DNA of 64,000 bases from NCBI GenBank assembly GCA_016717145.1, contig JADKGD010000035.1, positions 1 through 64,000 of the forward strand, given 5' to 3'. Both the position numbers and the translations under genes were made by a program. The notes under the pieces were generated by a model. It searched no databases and was not told where the DNA came from. It was given only the letters and a program-made list of their open reading frames with translations. Below, piece after piece: positions 33,502 to 42,170 of the stretch. The first letter of the stretch is position 1, and the number at the start of each line of letters is the position of its first letter. This DNA comes from Saprospiraceae bacterium. Lineage in GTDB: Bacteria > Bacteroidota > Bacteroidia > Chitinophagales > Saprospiraceae.

Positions 33502-34497
33502 TTAAGCTTTAATGGTTAATAGGCTCGTTAGAGATGCTTTTGCCTTTCCACTTTCCAGGGACTCTCTGGCCTCCTGTACACATTCTGATATATCTTTGGT
33601 TTGATCAAAACATTGGATGGCAATGGCAGCATTGGCAATGACCACATCGTTTTGGGCAATTGTACCCTTATTGTCAAGAATTCTTGTAAAGATATCAGCT
33701 GCTTCCTTGACACTATCCCCGCCAAAAATGTCTGTTTGGGTATAATTTGGCATGCCGAAATAATCTGCATTTATCAATTGTTCTGCATGATTAGTGATCA
33801 ATTTTGCTGAAGCTGTCAGGGAAATTTCGTCGTATCCATCTACTGTATGTATGATGGCATATTTTTTATGTGAATGTTCGTGAAGATACTGATACAATCT
33901 GGCTAATCTAAGCGAAAAAACGCCTACACTTTGATGCTGAGGTTGGGCAGGATTTACGATCGGTCCCAGCATATTAAAAAACGTCTTTACACCGAGTTCT
34001 TTTCTGATAGGCCCTACAGATTTTAGTGCCGGATGGAATAAAGGAGCATGTAGGAAACATATATTGGAAGCATCCATCTGATGTTTTAGTGTGCCGATAT
34101 CATTAGTAAAACTAAATCCAAGATATTCTAGTACATTGGAAGAACCACTTACTGACGAGACCCCGTAATTGCCGTGTTTTGTAACATTGTAACCGGCTCC
34201 GGCAACAACAAAAGAGGATAAAGTAGAAATATTGAATGTATTTTTACTATCACCGCCCGTGCCACATAAATCGATAATAGGTAAATCTTCAAAATCAACC
34301 TTTATACACAATTCCAACAACGCATCCCGAAATCCGGCCAACTCTTCCACTGCTATGTTGCGCATTAGATAAACACTGATAAATGCAGCGATTTGAGACG
34401 TATTGTATTTATTTTGAGAAATATTGATCAGTACCTCCCTGGCTTGTTCTTTGGAAAGCTTTTGATGGTCAAATAGTTGGTTTAAAATCTGTTTCAT
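33502..34497 (-). CDS. trpD: Anthranilate phosphoribosyltransferase
   Basis: 331 residues, intact. It attaches phosphoribose from PRPP to anthranilate. The PRPP loop DLCGTGGDSKNTFNIST and the KHGNYGVSS motif are present, with the FNMLGPIVNPA segment characteristic of the family. It is a separate gene from trpG, unlike in some enterobacteria. Confidence 0.97.
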   Translation of the reverse strand: MKQILNQLFDHQKLSKEQAREVLINISQNKYNTSQIAAFISVYLMRNIAVEELAGFRDALLELCIKVDFEDLPIIDLCGTGGDSKNTFNISTLSSFVVAGAGYNVTKHGNYGVSSVSGSSNVLEYLGFSFTNDIGTLKHQMDASNICFLHAPLFHPALKSVGPIRKELGVKTFFNMLGPIVNPAQPQHQSVGVFSLRLARLYQYLHEHSHKKYAIIHTVDGYDEISLTASAKLITNHAEQLINADYFGMPNYTQTDIFGGDSVKEAADIFTRILDNKGTIAQNDVVIANAAIAIQCFDQTKDISECVQEARESLESGKAKASLTSLLTIKA

Positions 34498-34563
34498 TAA
34501 AGTACTTTATGTTTTATTTTACGCCATCGAAAAATCGAATCTGATAATCATATAATATTTATA

Positions 34564-35135
34564 TTATATATTTAAAAAGTTATTAATCATCAGCTTACCT
34601 GCTGGAGTCATAATAGACTCGGGATGAAACTGTACACCATAAACATGATGGTCTTTATGTCTGATTGCCATGATTTCGCCATCCTCATCCTGTGCTGTGA
34701 TGAATAGATTTGATGGGAAAGATGATTTTTCGATGACCCATGAGTGGTACCTGCCAGCTTCAAAAGGGTTTTCAACACCTTCAAATATCGGATCAAAGTT
34801 GTTAGTTTTGTGTATTGATGTTTTCATGCCGTGAAATACTTTTGACAGGTTTTTTAATCTGCCGCCATATGATTCGCCTATAGCTTGCAAGCCGAGACAA
34901 ACCCCGAGGATTTTTTGCTTGGTCCATATGTTTTGATAACTTCCTTTAAAAGCCCTGCTTCATCCGGTAGTCCCGGACCCGGCGAAAGGATGATATATGC
35001 GAATTTGTCTATATCCTGGATATCAAATTGGTCATTTCGCAGCACAGTGACTTCACTCCCGATGATTTCGTTTACCATATGGACGAGGTTATAGGTAAAA
35101 GAATCATAATTATCAATAATAACAACTTGTTTCAT
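34564..35135 (-). CDS. trpG: Anthranilate synthase glutaminase component (one frameshift)
   Basis: Motifs of class I amidotransferases are present across the two frames: DNYDSFTYNLVH, SPGPGLP, the nucleophile Cys in GVCLGLQ and the catalytic HPES. The frame changes at about 34912 where the coding-strand A6 needs to be A7 (KKILGVCLGLQ). Joined length about 190 residues is normal. It supplies ammonia to TrpE. It is separated from trpE by a 676-bp gap filled with a three-unit repeat, which is unusual for partners of one enzyme complex. Confidence 0.93.
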
Positions 35136-35197
35136 TTTTTTATATTTGTGATCTTATGTATCATTGTTTATCGTTTATAGTTCTTAACTATTGATTT

Positions 35198-35735
35198 TTA
35201 AGAGGGTGGAAATTCCCTTTAGGGATTTAGGGTCGAGAGTGGCTTTCTCATTGCTCTTCATACCCCCGACCCCTGAAGGGGAGTGCTCTTCAAACTGATC
35301 GTTTTTGCTCTCCGCACCCTGCTTGCTTCGAAGCAGGCAAGCCCCGACCCCTAAAGGGGGAGTGCTGTGCAATATTGATTTTTGAGTGGATGGAAATTCC
35401 CTTTAGGGATTTAGGGTCGAGAGTGGCCTTCTCATTGCTCTCCGTACCCCCGACTCCTGAAGGGGAGGGCTCTTCAAACTGATCGTTTTTGCTCTCCGCA
35501 CCCTGCTTGCTTCGAAGCAGGCAAGCCCCTAAAGGGGAGTGCTGTGCAATATTGATTTGTGAGTGGGTGGAAAGTCCCTTTAGGGATTTAGGGTCGAGAG
35601 TGGCTTTCTCATTGCTCTTCACACCCCCGACCCCTAAAGGGTAGGGCTCAACAAAATTATCGTTTTTGCTCTCCGTACCCTGCTTGCTTCGAAGCAGGCA
35701 AGCCCCGACCCCAAAAGGGGAGTGCCTAGGTTTTT
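35198..35735. repeat. Three tandem GC-rich repeat units between trpE and trpG
   Basis: Three units of about 175-180 bp begin near 35198, 35380 and 35556. Each holds TCCCTTTAGGGATTTAGGGT, two or more CCCCTTTAGGGG-type palindromes and TGCTTGCTTCGAAGCAGGCA, so each can fold strongly. They differ by small insertions and substitutions. Reading frames across them encode only a repetitive peptide and are not gene-like. They lie in the transcribed trp operon. Confidence 0.85.
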
Positions 35736-35811
35736 CATTTTCATTGTTTATCCTTCGTTTGTTCATTGTTCGGTTGTTCAATTCGTTCATATTTCGTCGC
35801 TCGATTTGTTA

Positions 35812-37203
35812 TTAAATACTTTGTGCCATGACAAGTGCTTTCTTTAAGGCAGCCAATTTATTGTGTACTTCCTGCAATTCACTTTCCGGGACACTATCAA
35901 TTACGATACCTGCGCCGGACTGATAAAAAAGTTTGCCACCCTTGCTAAGGAATGACCTTATAATAATGGCGTGATTCAGATCACCATTCAATTTTATTAA
36001 ACCTAACCCTCCGCCATAAAATGACCTTGTCGTAGGTTCAAAAGAATCGATCAATTGAAGCGCTTTGTATTTTGGTGCCCCGGATAATGTTCCGGCAGGA
36101 AAAGTATCTGCAAATATTTGGTAACTGCTGATATCTTGTTTGATCTTTCCCGTTACTTTCGACACCAGGTGAATAACGTGGCTAAAAAACTGAACTTCCT
36201 TATATTTTGCAACCTGGACCTCTGTACAGTTTTTGCTCAGGTCATTTCTAGCCAGATCAACCAACATGATATGTTCTGCATTCTCTTTTGGATCTTCTAA
36301 AAGTTTTTGTGCCAAATGTTGGTCTTCCGTAAAATTTCCAGAACGCTTGAATGTTCCGGCTATAGGATGAATCTCCGCTATCCCACTGCTTACAATCATT
36401 TGTGCTTCCGGTGAAGAGCCAAATATTTTATAACTACCATAGTCAAAATAAAAAAGGTAAGGGCTTGGATTGATGGATCTCAATGCCCTGTACACGTTAA
36501 ATTCATCTCCTTTGAATCCTTGAGAAAACCTTCTTGACAAAACCATTTGAAAAACATCGCCCCGTTGGCAATGGTCTTTGGCTTTATGGACTATGTCTAT
36601 GTATTGATCATCTGTCATATTACCTTCTTCTGCCCCATCAATATTGAATTCAAAACTTTGATGGTCCTGGCGACTGATGATATTTATAATGTCTTCTAGC
36701 CTGCTTTTTTCACCATTCACTTGATGTTCAATAATATATAATTCTTCAAAAAAATGGTCAAACACTATCGTAAACCTAAATAAATCATATCTCATCGAAG
36801 GTATATTGTAATTGGGTTTGACCGGGTCGAATTCAATGCCTTCAAACTCCTGTACCATATCAAAGCTGGTAAATCCAAAAATGCCTGAATATTTTGAACC
36901 TGCCAAATCAGATGTAATGTCCAATTGATTCAACAGTGTATCAATCGCTTTAACAGATGTTGTGTCCTCAAGGGATTCAGTTTCTTTGGAAATATGGTTA
37001 TGTATCGTGAACGTATCATATTGCTTTTGTAACGATAAGATAGGATCAAAACAGATAAATGACTGGCTATCTTCTTTGCTTGAATAATCCGAACTTTCCA
37101 ATAGCAATATCTCTGGAAATTGTTCCCTAAGCTTAAGCATAAGACTGACCGGGGTCGTCAGGTCTGAAAGTAGTTTTATTGAATTTGTTTGAATTCTGAT
37201 CAT
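35812..37203 (-). CDS. trpE: Anthranilate synthase component I
   Basis: 463 residues, intact. It makes anthranilate from chorismate with ammonia from TrpG. The feedback motif LLLESSDYSS near the N-terminus matches the LLES tryptophan-binding element, so tryptophan inhibition is expected. The C-terminal chorismate-binding core includes IAGTFKRSG, LVDLARNDL, FPAGTLSGAPK and YQSGAGIVIDS. It is the first structural gene of the trp operon and lies behind an attenuator. Confidence 0.97.
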   Translation of the reverse strand: MIRIQTNSIKLLSDLTTPVSLMLKLREQFPEILLLESSDYSSKEDSQSFICFDPILSLQKQYDTFTIHNHISKETESLEDTTSVKAIDTLLNQLDITSDLAGSKYSGIFGFTSFDMVQEFEGIEFDPVKPNYNIPSMRYDLFRFTIVFDHFFEELYIIEHQVNGEKSRLEDIINIISRQDHQSFEFNIDGAEEGNMTDDQYIDIVHKAKDHCQRGDVFQMVLSRRFSQGFKGDEFNVYRALRSINPSPYLFYFDYGSYKIFGSSPEAQMIVSSGIAEIHPIAGTFKRSGNFTEDQHLAQKLLEDPKENAEHIMLVDLARNDLSKNCTEVQVAKYKEVQFFSHVIHLVSKVTGKIKQDISSYQIFADTFPAGTLSGAPKYKALQLIDSFEPTTRSFYGGGLGLIKLNGDLNHAIIIRSFLSKGGKLFYQSGAGIVIDSVPESELQEVHNKLAALKKALVMAQSI

Positions 37204-37249
37204 TTTATATTTTTATAGATCAACATGTACGAATAATCTGATATATACA

Positions 37250-37286
37250 TAAAAAAAGCGGCTTGTCAGGTTATTGACAAGCCGCT
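37250..37286 (-). terminator. trp attenuator terminator
   Basis: On the minus strand AGCGGCTTGTCA pairs perfectly with TGACAAGCCGCT around a 6-nt loop (stem 37257-37286) and is followed by a run of seven U. It stands 46 bp before trpE and 36 bp after the leader peptide stop. Segments 1 (37340-37346, GTGGCTT) and 2 (AAGCCAT, around 37306-37312) can pair with each other or segment 2 with the terminator's 5' arm, giving the classic 1:2/3:4 versus 2:3 alternatives. Confidence 0.85.
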
Positions 37287-37321
37287 TATATTTTAGTACA
37301 AACGAATGGCTTAACAATTCC

Positions 37322-37372
37322 CTAATCGAGATCATCAAAAAGCCACCACCAATTTGTATTTAAAGTTACCAT
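37322..37372 (-). CDS. trpL: trp leader peptide with three consecutive Trp codons
   Basis: The frame reads MVTLNTNWWWLFDDLD and stop, 16 residues, with TGG codons at 37343-37351. It lies directly upstream of a U-tailed terminator and of trpE. Three adjacent Trp codons in a 16-codon frame are very unlikely by chance and are the signature of ribosome-mediated attenuation. No Shine-Dalgarno sequence is seen, which is normal for Bacteroidota. This is too short to be found by length-based gene calling. Confidence 0.88.
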   Translation of the reverse strand: MVTLNTNWWWLFDDLD

Positions 37373-37403
37373 GAGTTATGCTGTTTTTAGCATTTTTACA
37401 GTG

Positions 37404-37436
37404 CAAAGTAAAATAATATATTTTACATACACCAAA
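37404..37436 (-). promoter_or_regulatory. Candidate trp operon promoter
   Basis: On the minus strand TTTG (37433-37436) is followed after 21 bp by TTACTTTG (37404-37411), a one-mismatch TAnnTTTG. Transcription would start about 25 nt before the leader peptide. Confidence 0.4.
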
Positions 37437-37502
37437 ATATAATAAAAAAAGAATCAAAAAAATGTGAAATGCATTGTCATTGCCTAATTTTTAAAACAAT
37501 AA

Positions 37503-38096
37503 CTACTTTATTGCTACAATAAACTCAGGGGAATCAGGTACGATACCTGAAGCAAAAAAATGGGTAAGTTTACCGTTTTCGTCTATCAGGTATTTACAAA
37601 AATTCCAACTTGGCACATCACTATTCCAACCATTTTGTGCAGGATCTGAAAGCCATTTGTATATTGAATTCTGATTAGAACCTTTGACATCTACCTTATC
37701 AAACATCTGGAAAGTTACGCCATAATTTTTTTGACAAAATGCACCTATTTCCGATGCACTGCCTGGTTCTTGTGACATAAACTGATTGGAAGGAAAGCCA
37801 AGGACAACCGTATTTTCTTTATGTGCATCATAAAACTTTTGCCAATCAGCATATTGAGGTGTATAGCCACATTTGGAAGCAACATTTAAGATGATTATTT
37901 TTTTACCCTTGTAATCACTCATTGAGACTGTTTTTCCATCTAGAGTGGTTGCCGTTAAATTGTAAAAGGATGTTAGCGTCATATTTGTATTTATTGGGTT
38001 TGTATCAGATTGTGAGGAAACTTTATTGGGGTTGAAGCAACTCATCAACCATGTAGGAAGGCTTAATATAATGGCAAAAATAACTTTTGTTTTCAT
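37503..38096 (-). CDS. Glutathione peroxidase family protein, lipoprotein
   Basis: The peroxidatic Cys is in VASKCGYTPQY (Cys in place of Sec), with GFPSNQF (Gln) and PSWNFCKYLID (Trp, Asn), the complete catalytic set. A lipoprotein signal (LPTWLMSC) precedes it when the ATG at 38096 is used; upstream in-frame codons cross a dispersed repeat and are not likely coding. Bacterial members usually use thioredoxin as reductant, and this one would act at the membrane. It lies upstream of trpL on the same strand but has its own promoter-like sequence. Confidence 0.9.
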   Translation of the reverse strand: MKTKVIFAIILSLPTWLMSCFNPNKVSSQSDTNPINTNMTLTSFYNLTATTLDGKTVSMSDYKGKKIIILNVASKCGYTPQYADWQKFYDAHKENTVVLGFPSNQFMSQEPGSASEIGAFCQKNYGVTFQMFDKVDVKGSNQNSIYKWLSDPAQNGWNSDVPSWNFCKYLIDENGKLTHFFASGIVPDSPEFIVAIK

Positions 38097-38119
38097 GATG
38101 TATTTTATTTTAACTTGTG

Positions 38120-38127
38120 GCAAAGGA
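38120..38127 (-). promoter_or_regulatory. Candidate -7 element of the glutathione peroxidase gene
   Basis: TTCCTTTG on the minus strand, one mismatch from TAnnTTTG, has TTTG about 18 bp upstream and lies 24 bp before the ATG. Confidence 0.35.
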
Positions 38128-38185
38128 ACAATAACGTATAAAATTGCAAAAGGTTTCACAGGCGACACAAACGATTTTGGGACAT

Positions 38186-38248
38186 AGCCATACCGGCCCA
38201 AATTACTATTGTTTAGAATAAAAATCTTGTACATTCGAAATTAAGCCC
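38186..38248. repeat. 63-bp dispersed repeat, copy B
   Basis: About 80% identical by eye to 13196-13258, same orientation. It lies upstream of the glutathione peroxidase promoter. Confidence 0.5.
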
Positions 38249-38275
38249 CTACTTAATTAAATAGGTTATACTTTT

Positions 38276-38971
38276 TTACAACAAAAATTTAATGCTCGCA
38301 AAAAAGAACCATTGAATAACCATGAGCAATGCAGCAAAATTATTCGTTTTACCATAAAAATGTTTAATAACAAAAAATGGGCATAATAAAAACCCGCTTA
38401 TTGTAAACCAACAAACATAATTAAACATAGGTACAGCCCCATCAGGCAACCAATACCAATACCCCAAAGTAATGGCTCCTGGTTCAAGAACAAAATCATA
38501 CATCGTAACAAGCAATGCTGCAAAGATTATTTTAATGAATTTAAAGCCATAATGATCACTTTTATAAATGATAAACTGATTAAAAAACCAATTTGTGAGA
38601 TGCCCAACTCCATAAACCGTAACTACCCATAAAAGCCCGATAAGAATAGGTACTCCCAATACTTTAAAACCAAATGGAGGGCCATAAGAATAATTTCCAA
38701 ATAACAAAGATGTATTGACTCCAATCATTTCTGTTAAAAGGCCCGTAAAGAAACCAAGAATACCATAAATTATTATAGCTTTTTTAGATGGTGTTTTATC
38801 ATTTAAAAATACTAAAAAACTCATTAATATCAAGGTAAATGGAGTCATATCAATAAACCATTGCCGATACTCCGTCCCCATACCTATTAAGCCACACAAA
38901 TGAAAAAGTATGGCTGTAAAAAAAGACAAATTAAACAAACTCAACTTACTTTTTAATTGGATCAGTGTCAT
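38276..38971 (-). CDS. Carotenoid biosynthesis membrane protein, CruF-like
   Basis: 231 residues with about seven membrane segments. The family (DUF422, carotenoid biosynthesis protein) landmarks are EMIGVNTSLLFGNYSYG, GVPILIGLLW and YDFVLEPGAITLGYWYW. CruF hydrates the psi end of carotenes at C-1'. It follows the CrtD/CrtI-like gene by 2 bp, so the two are in one operon. Saproxanthin- and flexixanthin-type pigments need these two activities; the exact substrate is inferred. Confidence 0.85.
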   Translation of the reverse strand: MTLIQLKSKLSLFNLSFFTAILFHLCGLIGMGTEYRQWFIDMTPFTLILMSFLVFLNDKTPSKKAIIIYGILGFFTGLLTEMIGVNTSLLFGNYSYGPPFGFKVLGVPILIGLLWVVTVYGVGHLTNWFFNQFIIYKSDHYGFKFIKIIFAALLVTMYDFVLEPGAITLGYWYWLPDGAVPMFNYVCWFTISGFLLCPFFVIKHFYGKTNNFAALLMVIQWFFFASIKFLL

Positions 38972-38973
38972 AA

Positions 38974-40435
38974 TTAAATCATTTCAGAAACTATTTTAGC
39001 ACTTTTTAAACATAAAGGTATACCACCTCCCGGATGAACACTGCCACCTACAAAATATAGGTTTTTTATTTTATTATAAAAATTAGGATGTCTTAAAAAA
39101 GCTGCAAAAAGTCCGTTACTACTGGTTCCATATAGGCTCCCTGTATAACTGGCTGTCATTTGCTCTATTTTTTTAGGATGCAGGATATCTTCAGCAATGA
39201 TGTATTTATTTAAGTCCACATTCATCATTCTATTCAGCTTTTTTATGATGCTATTTTTAATTTTAATCACTTCCTGTTTCCAATCCTGACCAATATCATG
39301 GGGTACGTTTACCATTACGAACCAATTCTCCATGCCTGAAGGAGCTTGATTTTTCTCCATCTTGGAAGTTATATTGATATAAATAGTTGGGTCTTCGGAC
39401 ATAATTTTAAGTTCAAAAATATTAGTAAATTCTTGCTTGTAATCATTTGAGAAAAAGATGTTATGTAGTTCCAATTCTTTAAATGAACGAGAGATTCCCC
39501 AATAAAATATAAACTGCTACTTCGTTCCTGTTTTGCCAGCCGCTCAACCTTGACAGGTAAATTAAGAAGTTTTTTATAGGTGTAATACACGTCCATATTT
39601 GAAACGACTATATCATATTGAATAATTCTTTGTCCTACCTGAATGGACGAAATACCTTCATCCTTTGTTTTGATCAAATCTACCAATTGTTCAAAATTGA
39701 ATTTTACACCCATTTTAACGGCCAAATGATATAAGGCATTGGTAATATTGATCATGCCGCCATGGGGATAAAACGTACCCTGATTGTGCTCAAGGTGTGG
39801 TATCATAGTCAGCATAGCTGGTGCAACATATGGATTGCTACCATTATAAGTTGCAAATCGATTGAATATTTGTATCGTTTCTACCTTTTCGAATTCTTTT
39901 TCATTATATTCATTAATCGAATTGAATAAATAGGAAAGTTTAGTGTGAATCAATGCATTAATGATGGCTTTTTGAAAAAAGGTTTTCAATCTGTGAAGAG
40001 AATGGTCTAAAAAAACAGTGCCAATCGATGTGTAAGCTTTTTTTGCATTTTCAAGGTAATTAATGATTTTATTGGGATCTTCGCCTAATTTAATATAAAG
40101 TTCATCTGCAAATTTTTGATTATTTACATATGCATTAATTGTTTTCCCTGATTCAAAAAAATATTTACAAGCAATATCTACAGATGAGTAGGAAAAGTAC
40201 TGATTTACATCCTCACCACATAGCTCAAATAGCTCTATTACATTTTCTGGTTGAGTAAAAAGCGAAGGTCCCGCGTCAAATTGAAATCCCTTTAATTCGA
40301 AATGTGATAGCTTCCCACCAGGGTAACTATTTTTTCATACAGGTCGACATCGTGACCCTTTTGGGCCAGCCTTATAGCAATAGCCATGCCACCAATTCCA
40401 CTCCTGATAATGGCTACTTTCTTTTTATTGTTCAT
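38974..40435 (-). CDS. CrtD/CrtI-type carotenoid desaturase (two frameshifts)
   Basis: The N-terminus (MNNKKKVAIIRSGIGGMAIA) is an FAD Rossmann fold, with Arg-Ser where Gly-x-Gly is usual at its start. PGGKLSHFELKGFQFDAGPS and the C-terminal LYFVGGSVHPGGGIPLCLKS are family hallmarks. The frame breaks at about 40332 (coding-strand A6 for A7) and near 39465. Joined length about 487 residues is normal. The stretch 39990-40335 lacks start codons but is open and clearly coding. Beside a CruF-like gene, a 3',4'-desaturase (CrtD) role is more likely than phytoene desaturation, but this is inference. Confidence 0.85.
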
Positions 40436-40497
40436 TAAACAAAAACATTGACATTAAACAGATACATAATTAAGCCCGAAGAACAAAAGTACTAAGC

Positions 40498-40505
40498 TAT
40501 GTTCG
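40498..40505 (+). promoter_or_regulatory. Candidate -7 element of the CrtA-like gene
   Basis: TATGTTCG, one mismatch from TAnnTTTG, lies 32 bp before the ATG in the divergent intergenic region. Confidence 0.3.
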
Positions 40506-40537
40506 TAGTTTTATACAATTAAAAGAAGATTTATATA

Positions 40538-41227
40538 ATGTCCGAAATTACCACGATAAGTATATTCCATTTTAAAAGTTGGAAACAGAAATTTTTTGCA
40601 TTAAAAAGCATGCGGACATTGTTGCCTAATATAGTAAATGGTGAAGGAATACTTTTTATAAAACATATGGGCAGCGGTAGTCAGAATGGATTTAGTGTAT
40701 GGCCTGATTTTACACAATATGTTTTAATGATCGTTTGGGCATCTGAAGATAAAGCGTCAACATTTTTTGAGCAATCATCCTCATACCTTAATTACAAAGC
40801 TATATCAAATCAAAGTCAAACTATTTTTTTGAAAAATACCATGGCGCATGGGCTGTGGAATAACCAAATGCCCTTCTCCAAAGTACTCGAGCACAACGAT
40901 AATCTTCCAGTAGCAGTAATCACAAGGGCTACCATAAAATGGAAAGATATGATTCGTTTTTGGAGAGATGTTCCACAAGTAAGTAATAGTATTCCATCTC
41001 AAAATGGCCCTCTTTTTGCAGTTGGTGTAGGGGAACTACCTTTTCGATATCAGGCAACGTTTAGCGTTTGGAAAAATAGCACTGATATGAAAGCTTATGC
41101 CTATCAAAATCATTATCATAAAAACATGGTATCAAAAACAAAAAAAACAGGGTGGTATAAAGAAGAACTTTTCGCTAGATTTTGGCCATATAAATCAGAA
41201 GGTGATCAACTGATACCTATAAAATAA
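40538..41227 (+). CDS. Spheroidene monooxygenase (CrtA)-like protein
   Basis: 229 residues. The family pattern is visible in VITRATIKW, the GVGELPFRYQATFSVW segment and LFARFWPYKSEG near the C-terminus. CrtA adds a keto group at C-2 of acyclic carotenoids. It is divergent from the CrtD/CruF-like genes with a 102-bp gap, so a shared control region is likely. A 2-keto carotenoid is a reasonable but untested product. Confidence 0.75.
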   Translation: MSEITTISIFHFKSWKQKFFALKSMRTLLPNIVNGEGILFIKHMGSGSQNGFSVWPDFTQYVLMIVWASEDKASTFFEQSSSYLNYKAISNQSQTIFLKNTMAHGLWNNQMPFSKVLEHNDNLPVAVITRATIKWKDMIRFWRDVPQVSNSIPSQNGPLFAVGVGELPFRYQATFSVWKNSTDMKAYAYQNHYHKNMVSKTKKTGWYKEELFARFWPYKSEGDQLIPIK

Positions 41228-41340
41228 TATTTAGATGAAATTTTACCTAAGACCACACAGTATAAATTGGGGCTGTCGAGTAACTTAGATATCACAATCG
41301 GTCTGGATTTTTCACATCATTACACTGCTGAGTAAGAAAT

Positions 41341-41391
41341 ACTTTGCCGGGACTGGAAATCAGCATTGATGATATTTTTGAGGGGCTGTGA
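41341..41391 (+). pseudogene. Remnant of a fifth Uma2 gene (C-terminal 16 codons)
   Basis: It encodes TLPGLEISIDDIFEGL and stop, identical to the ends of the four following genes. No coding sequence of that family precedes it. Its downstream spacer matches the spacer after copy 3, so the missing body was probably lost by recombination between repeats. Confidence 0.75.
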
Positions 41392-41434
41392 GCATTTTAT
41401 GATTTTTATATCCAGCCATCTTATAAGTAACCCT

Positions 41435-41442
41435 TATATTTG
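41435..41442 (+). promoter_or_regulatory. -7 element of Uma2 copy 1
   Basis: TATATTTG matches the consensus and lies 26 bp before the ATG in a type-A spacer. Confidence 0.5.
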
Positions 41443-41468
41443 CCATATAATATAAAACCGCGATTTAT

Positions 41469-42092
41469 ATGAAAGATTACAAATCACCTCATGACACCAC
41501 ACAAGACGAAGTCAATGAACCGACTTATGACTACGACAAAGTATATACCTATGCCGACTACCTGAAGCTGGAATTTGAAGAAATGGTTGAAATCATCCGA
41601 GGTAAATTATTCAGGATGAGTCCTGCTCCAAGGGCGAACCATCAAACCACTAGCACAAATATTCTGACAGTATTTCTACCAAAGCTAAAAGGTAAAGTAT
41701 GCAAAGTTTTTCATGCACCTATTGACATTGTCCTTCCTATAGAAAATAGAAAAAGAAACAAATCCAAGACAGTCGTCCAACCCGACATATGTGTGATCTG
41801 CAATCCCAAGATCATAGAAGAAAAAGCCGTTTTTGGTTCACCTGATTTTGTTATAGAAATTATAGGTGGGAAACAAGTCAAAAAAGATACCCAGATCAAA
41901 TTTGATCTGTATGAAGAAGCGGGAGTAGGCGAGTATTGGATCGTATTTGTCGATATGCGATTTGTAGAAGTTTTTATCCTTGAAAATGGCAAATTCCAAC
42001 GACTCAATACTTTCTCAGAAGATGACATTGTGCCCATCAAAACTTTGCCGGGACTGGAGATCAGCATTGATGATATTTTTGAGGGCTTGTGA
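41469..42092 (+). CDS. Uma2 family endonuclease-like protein, copy 1
   Basis: 207 residues, Uma2 (DUF820), a PD-(D/E)xK fold of unknown biological role. The core residues are in VVQPDICVICNP, SPDFVIEIIGGKQVKKDTQIKFD and AGVGEYWIVFVD. The N-terminal 55 residues and residues after about 82 are almost the same in all four copies; the part in between (encoded at about 41636-41715) is different. The start (MKDYKSPHDT) and spacer match copy 4. It has its own promoter. Confidence 0.88.
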   Translation: MKDYKSPHDTTQDEVNEPTYDYDKVYTYADYLKLEFEEMVEIIRGKLFRMSPAPRANHQTTSTNILTVFLPKLKGKVCKVFHAPIDIVLPIENRKRNKSKTVVQPDICVICNPKIIEEKAVFGSPDFVIEIIGGKQVKKDTQIKFDLYEEAGVGEYWIVFVDMRFVEVFILENGKFQRLNTFSEDDIVPIKTLPGLEISIDDIFEGL

Positions 42093-42136
42093 TAATTTGA
42101 TAGATTTTCATTGTCAGCCATCTCATAAGAAACCCT

Positions 42137-42144
42137 TATATTTG
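42137..42144 (+). promoter_or_regulatory. -7 element of Uma2 copy 2
   Basis: TATATTTG in a type-B spacer, 26 bp before the ATG. Confidence 0.5.
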
Positions 42145-42170
42145 CATGAACGTACCATACAATCCATATT

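Noticed and set aside
35184..35790. Reading frames of 62-166 codons across the trpE-trpG gap
   Set aside because: They consist only of the translated tandem repeat and have no domain or start signal.
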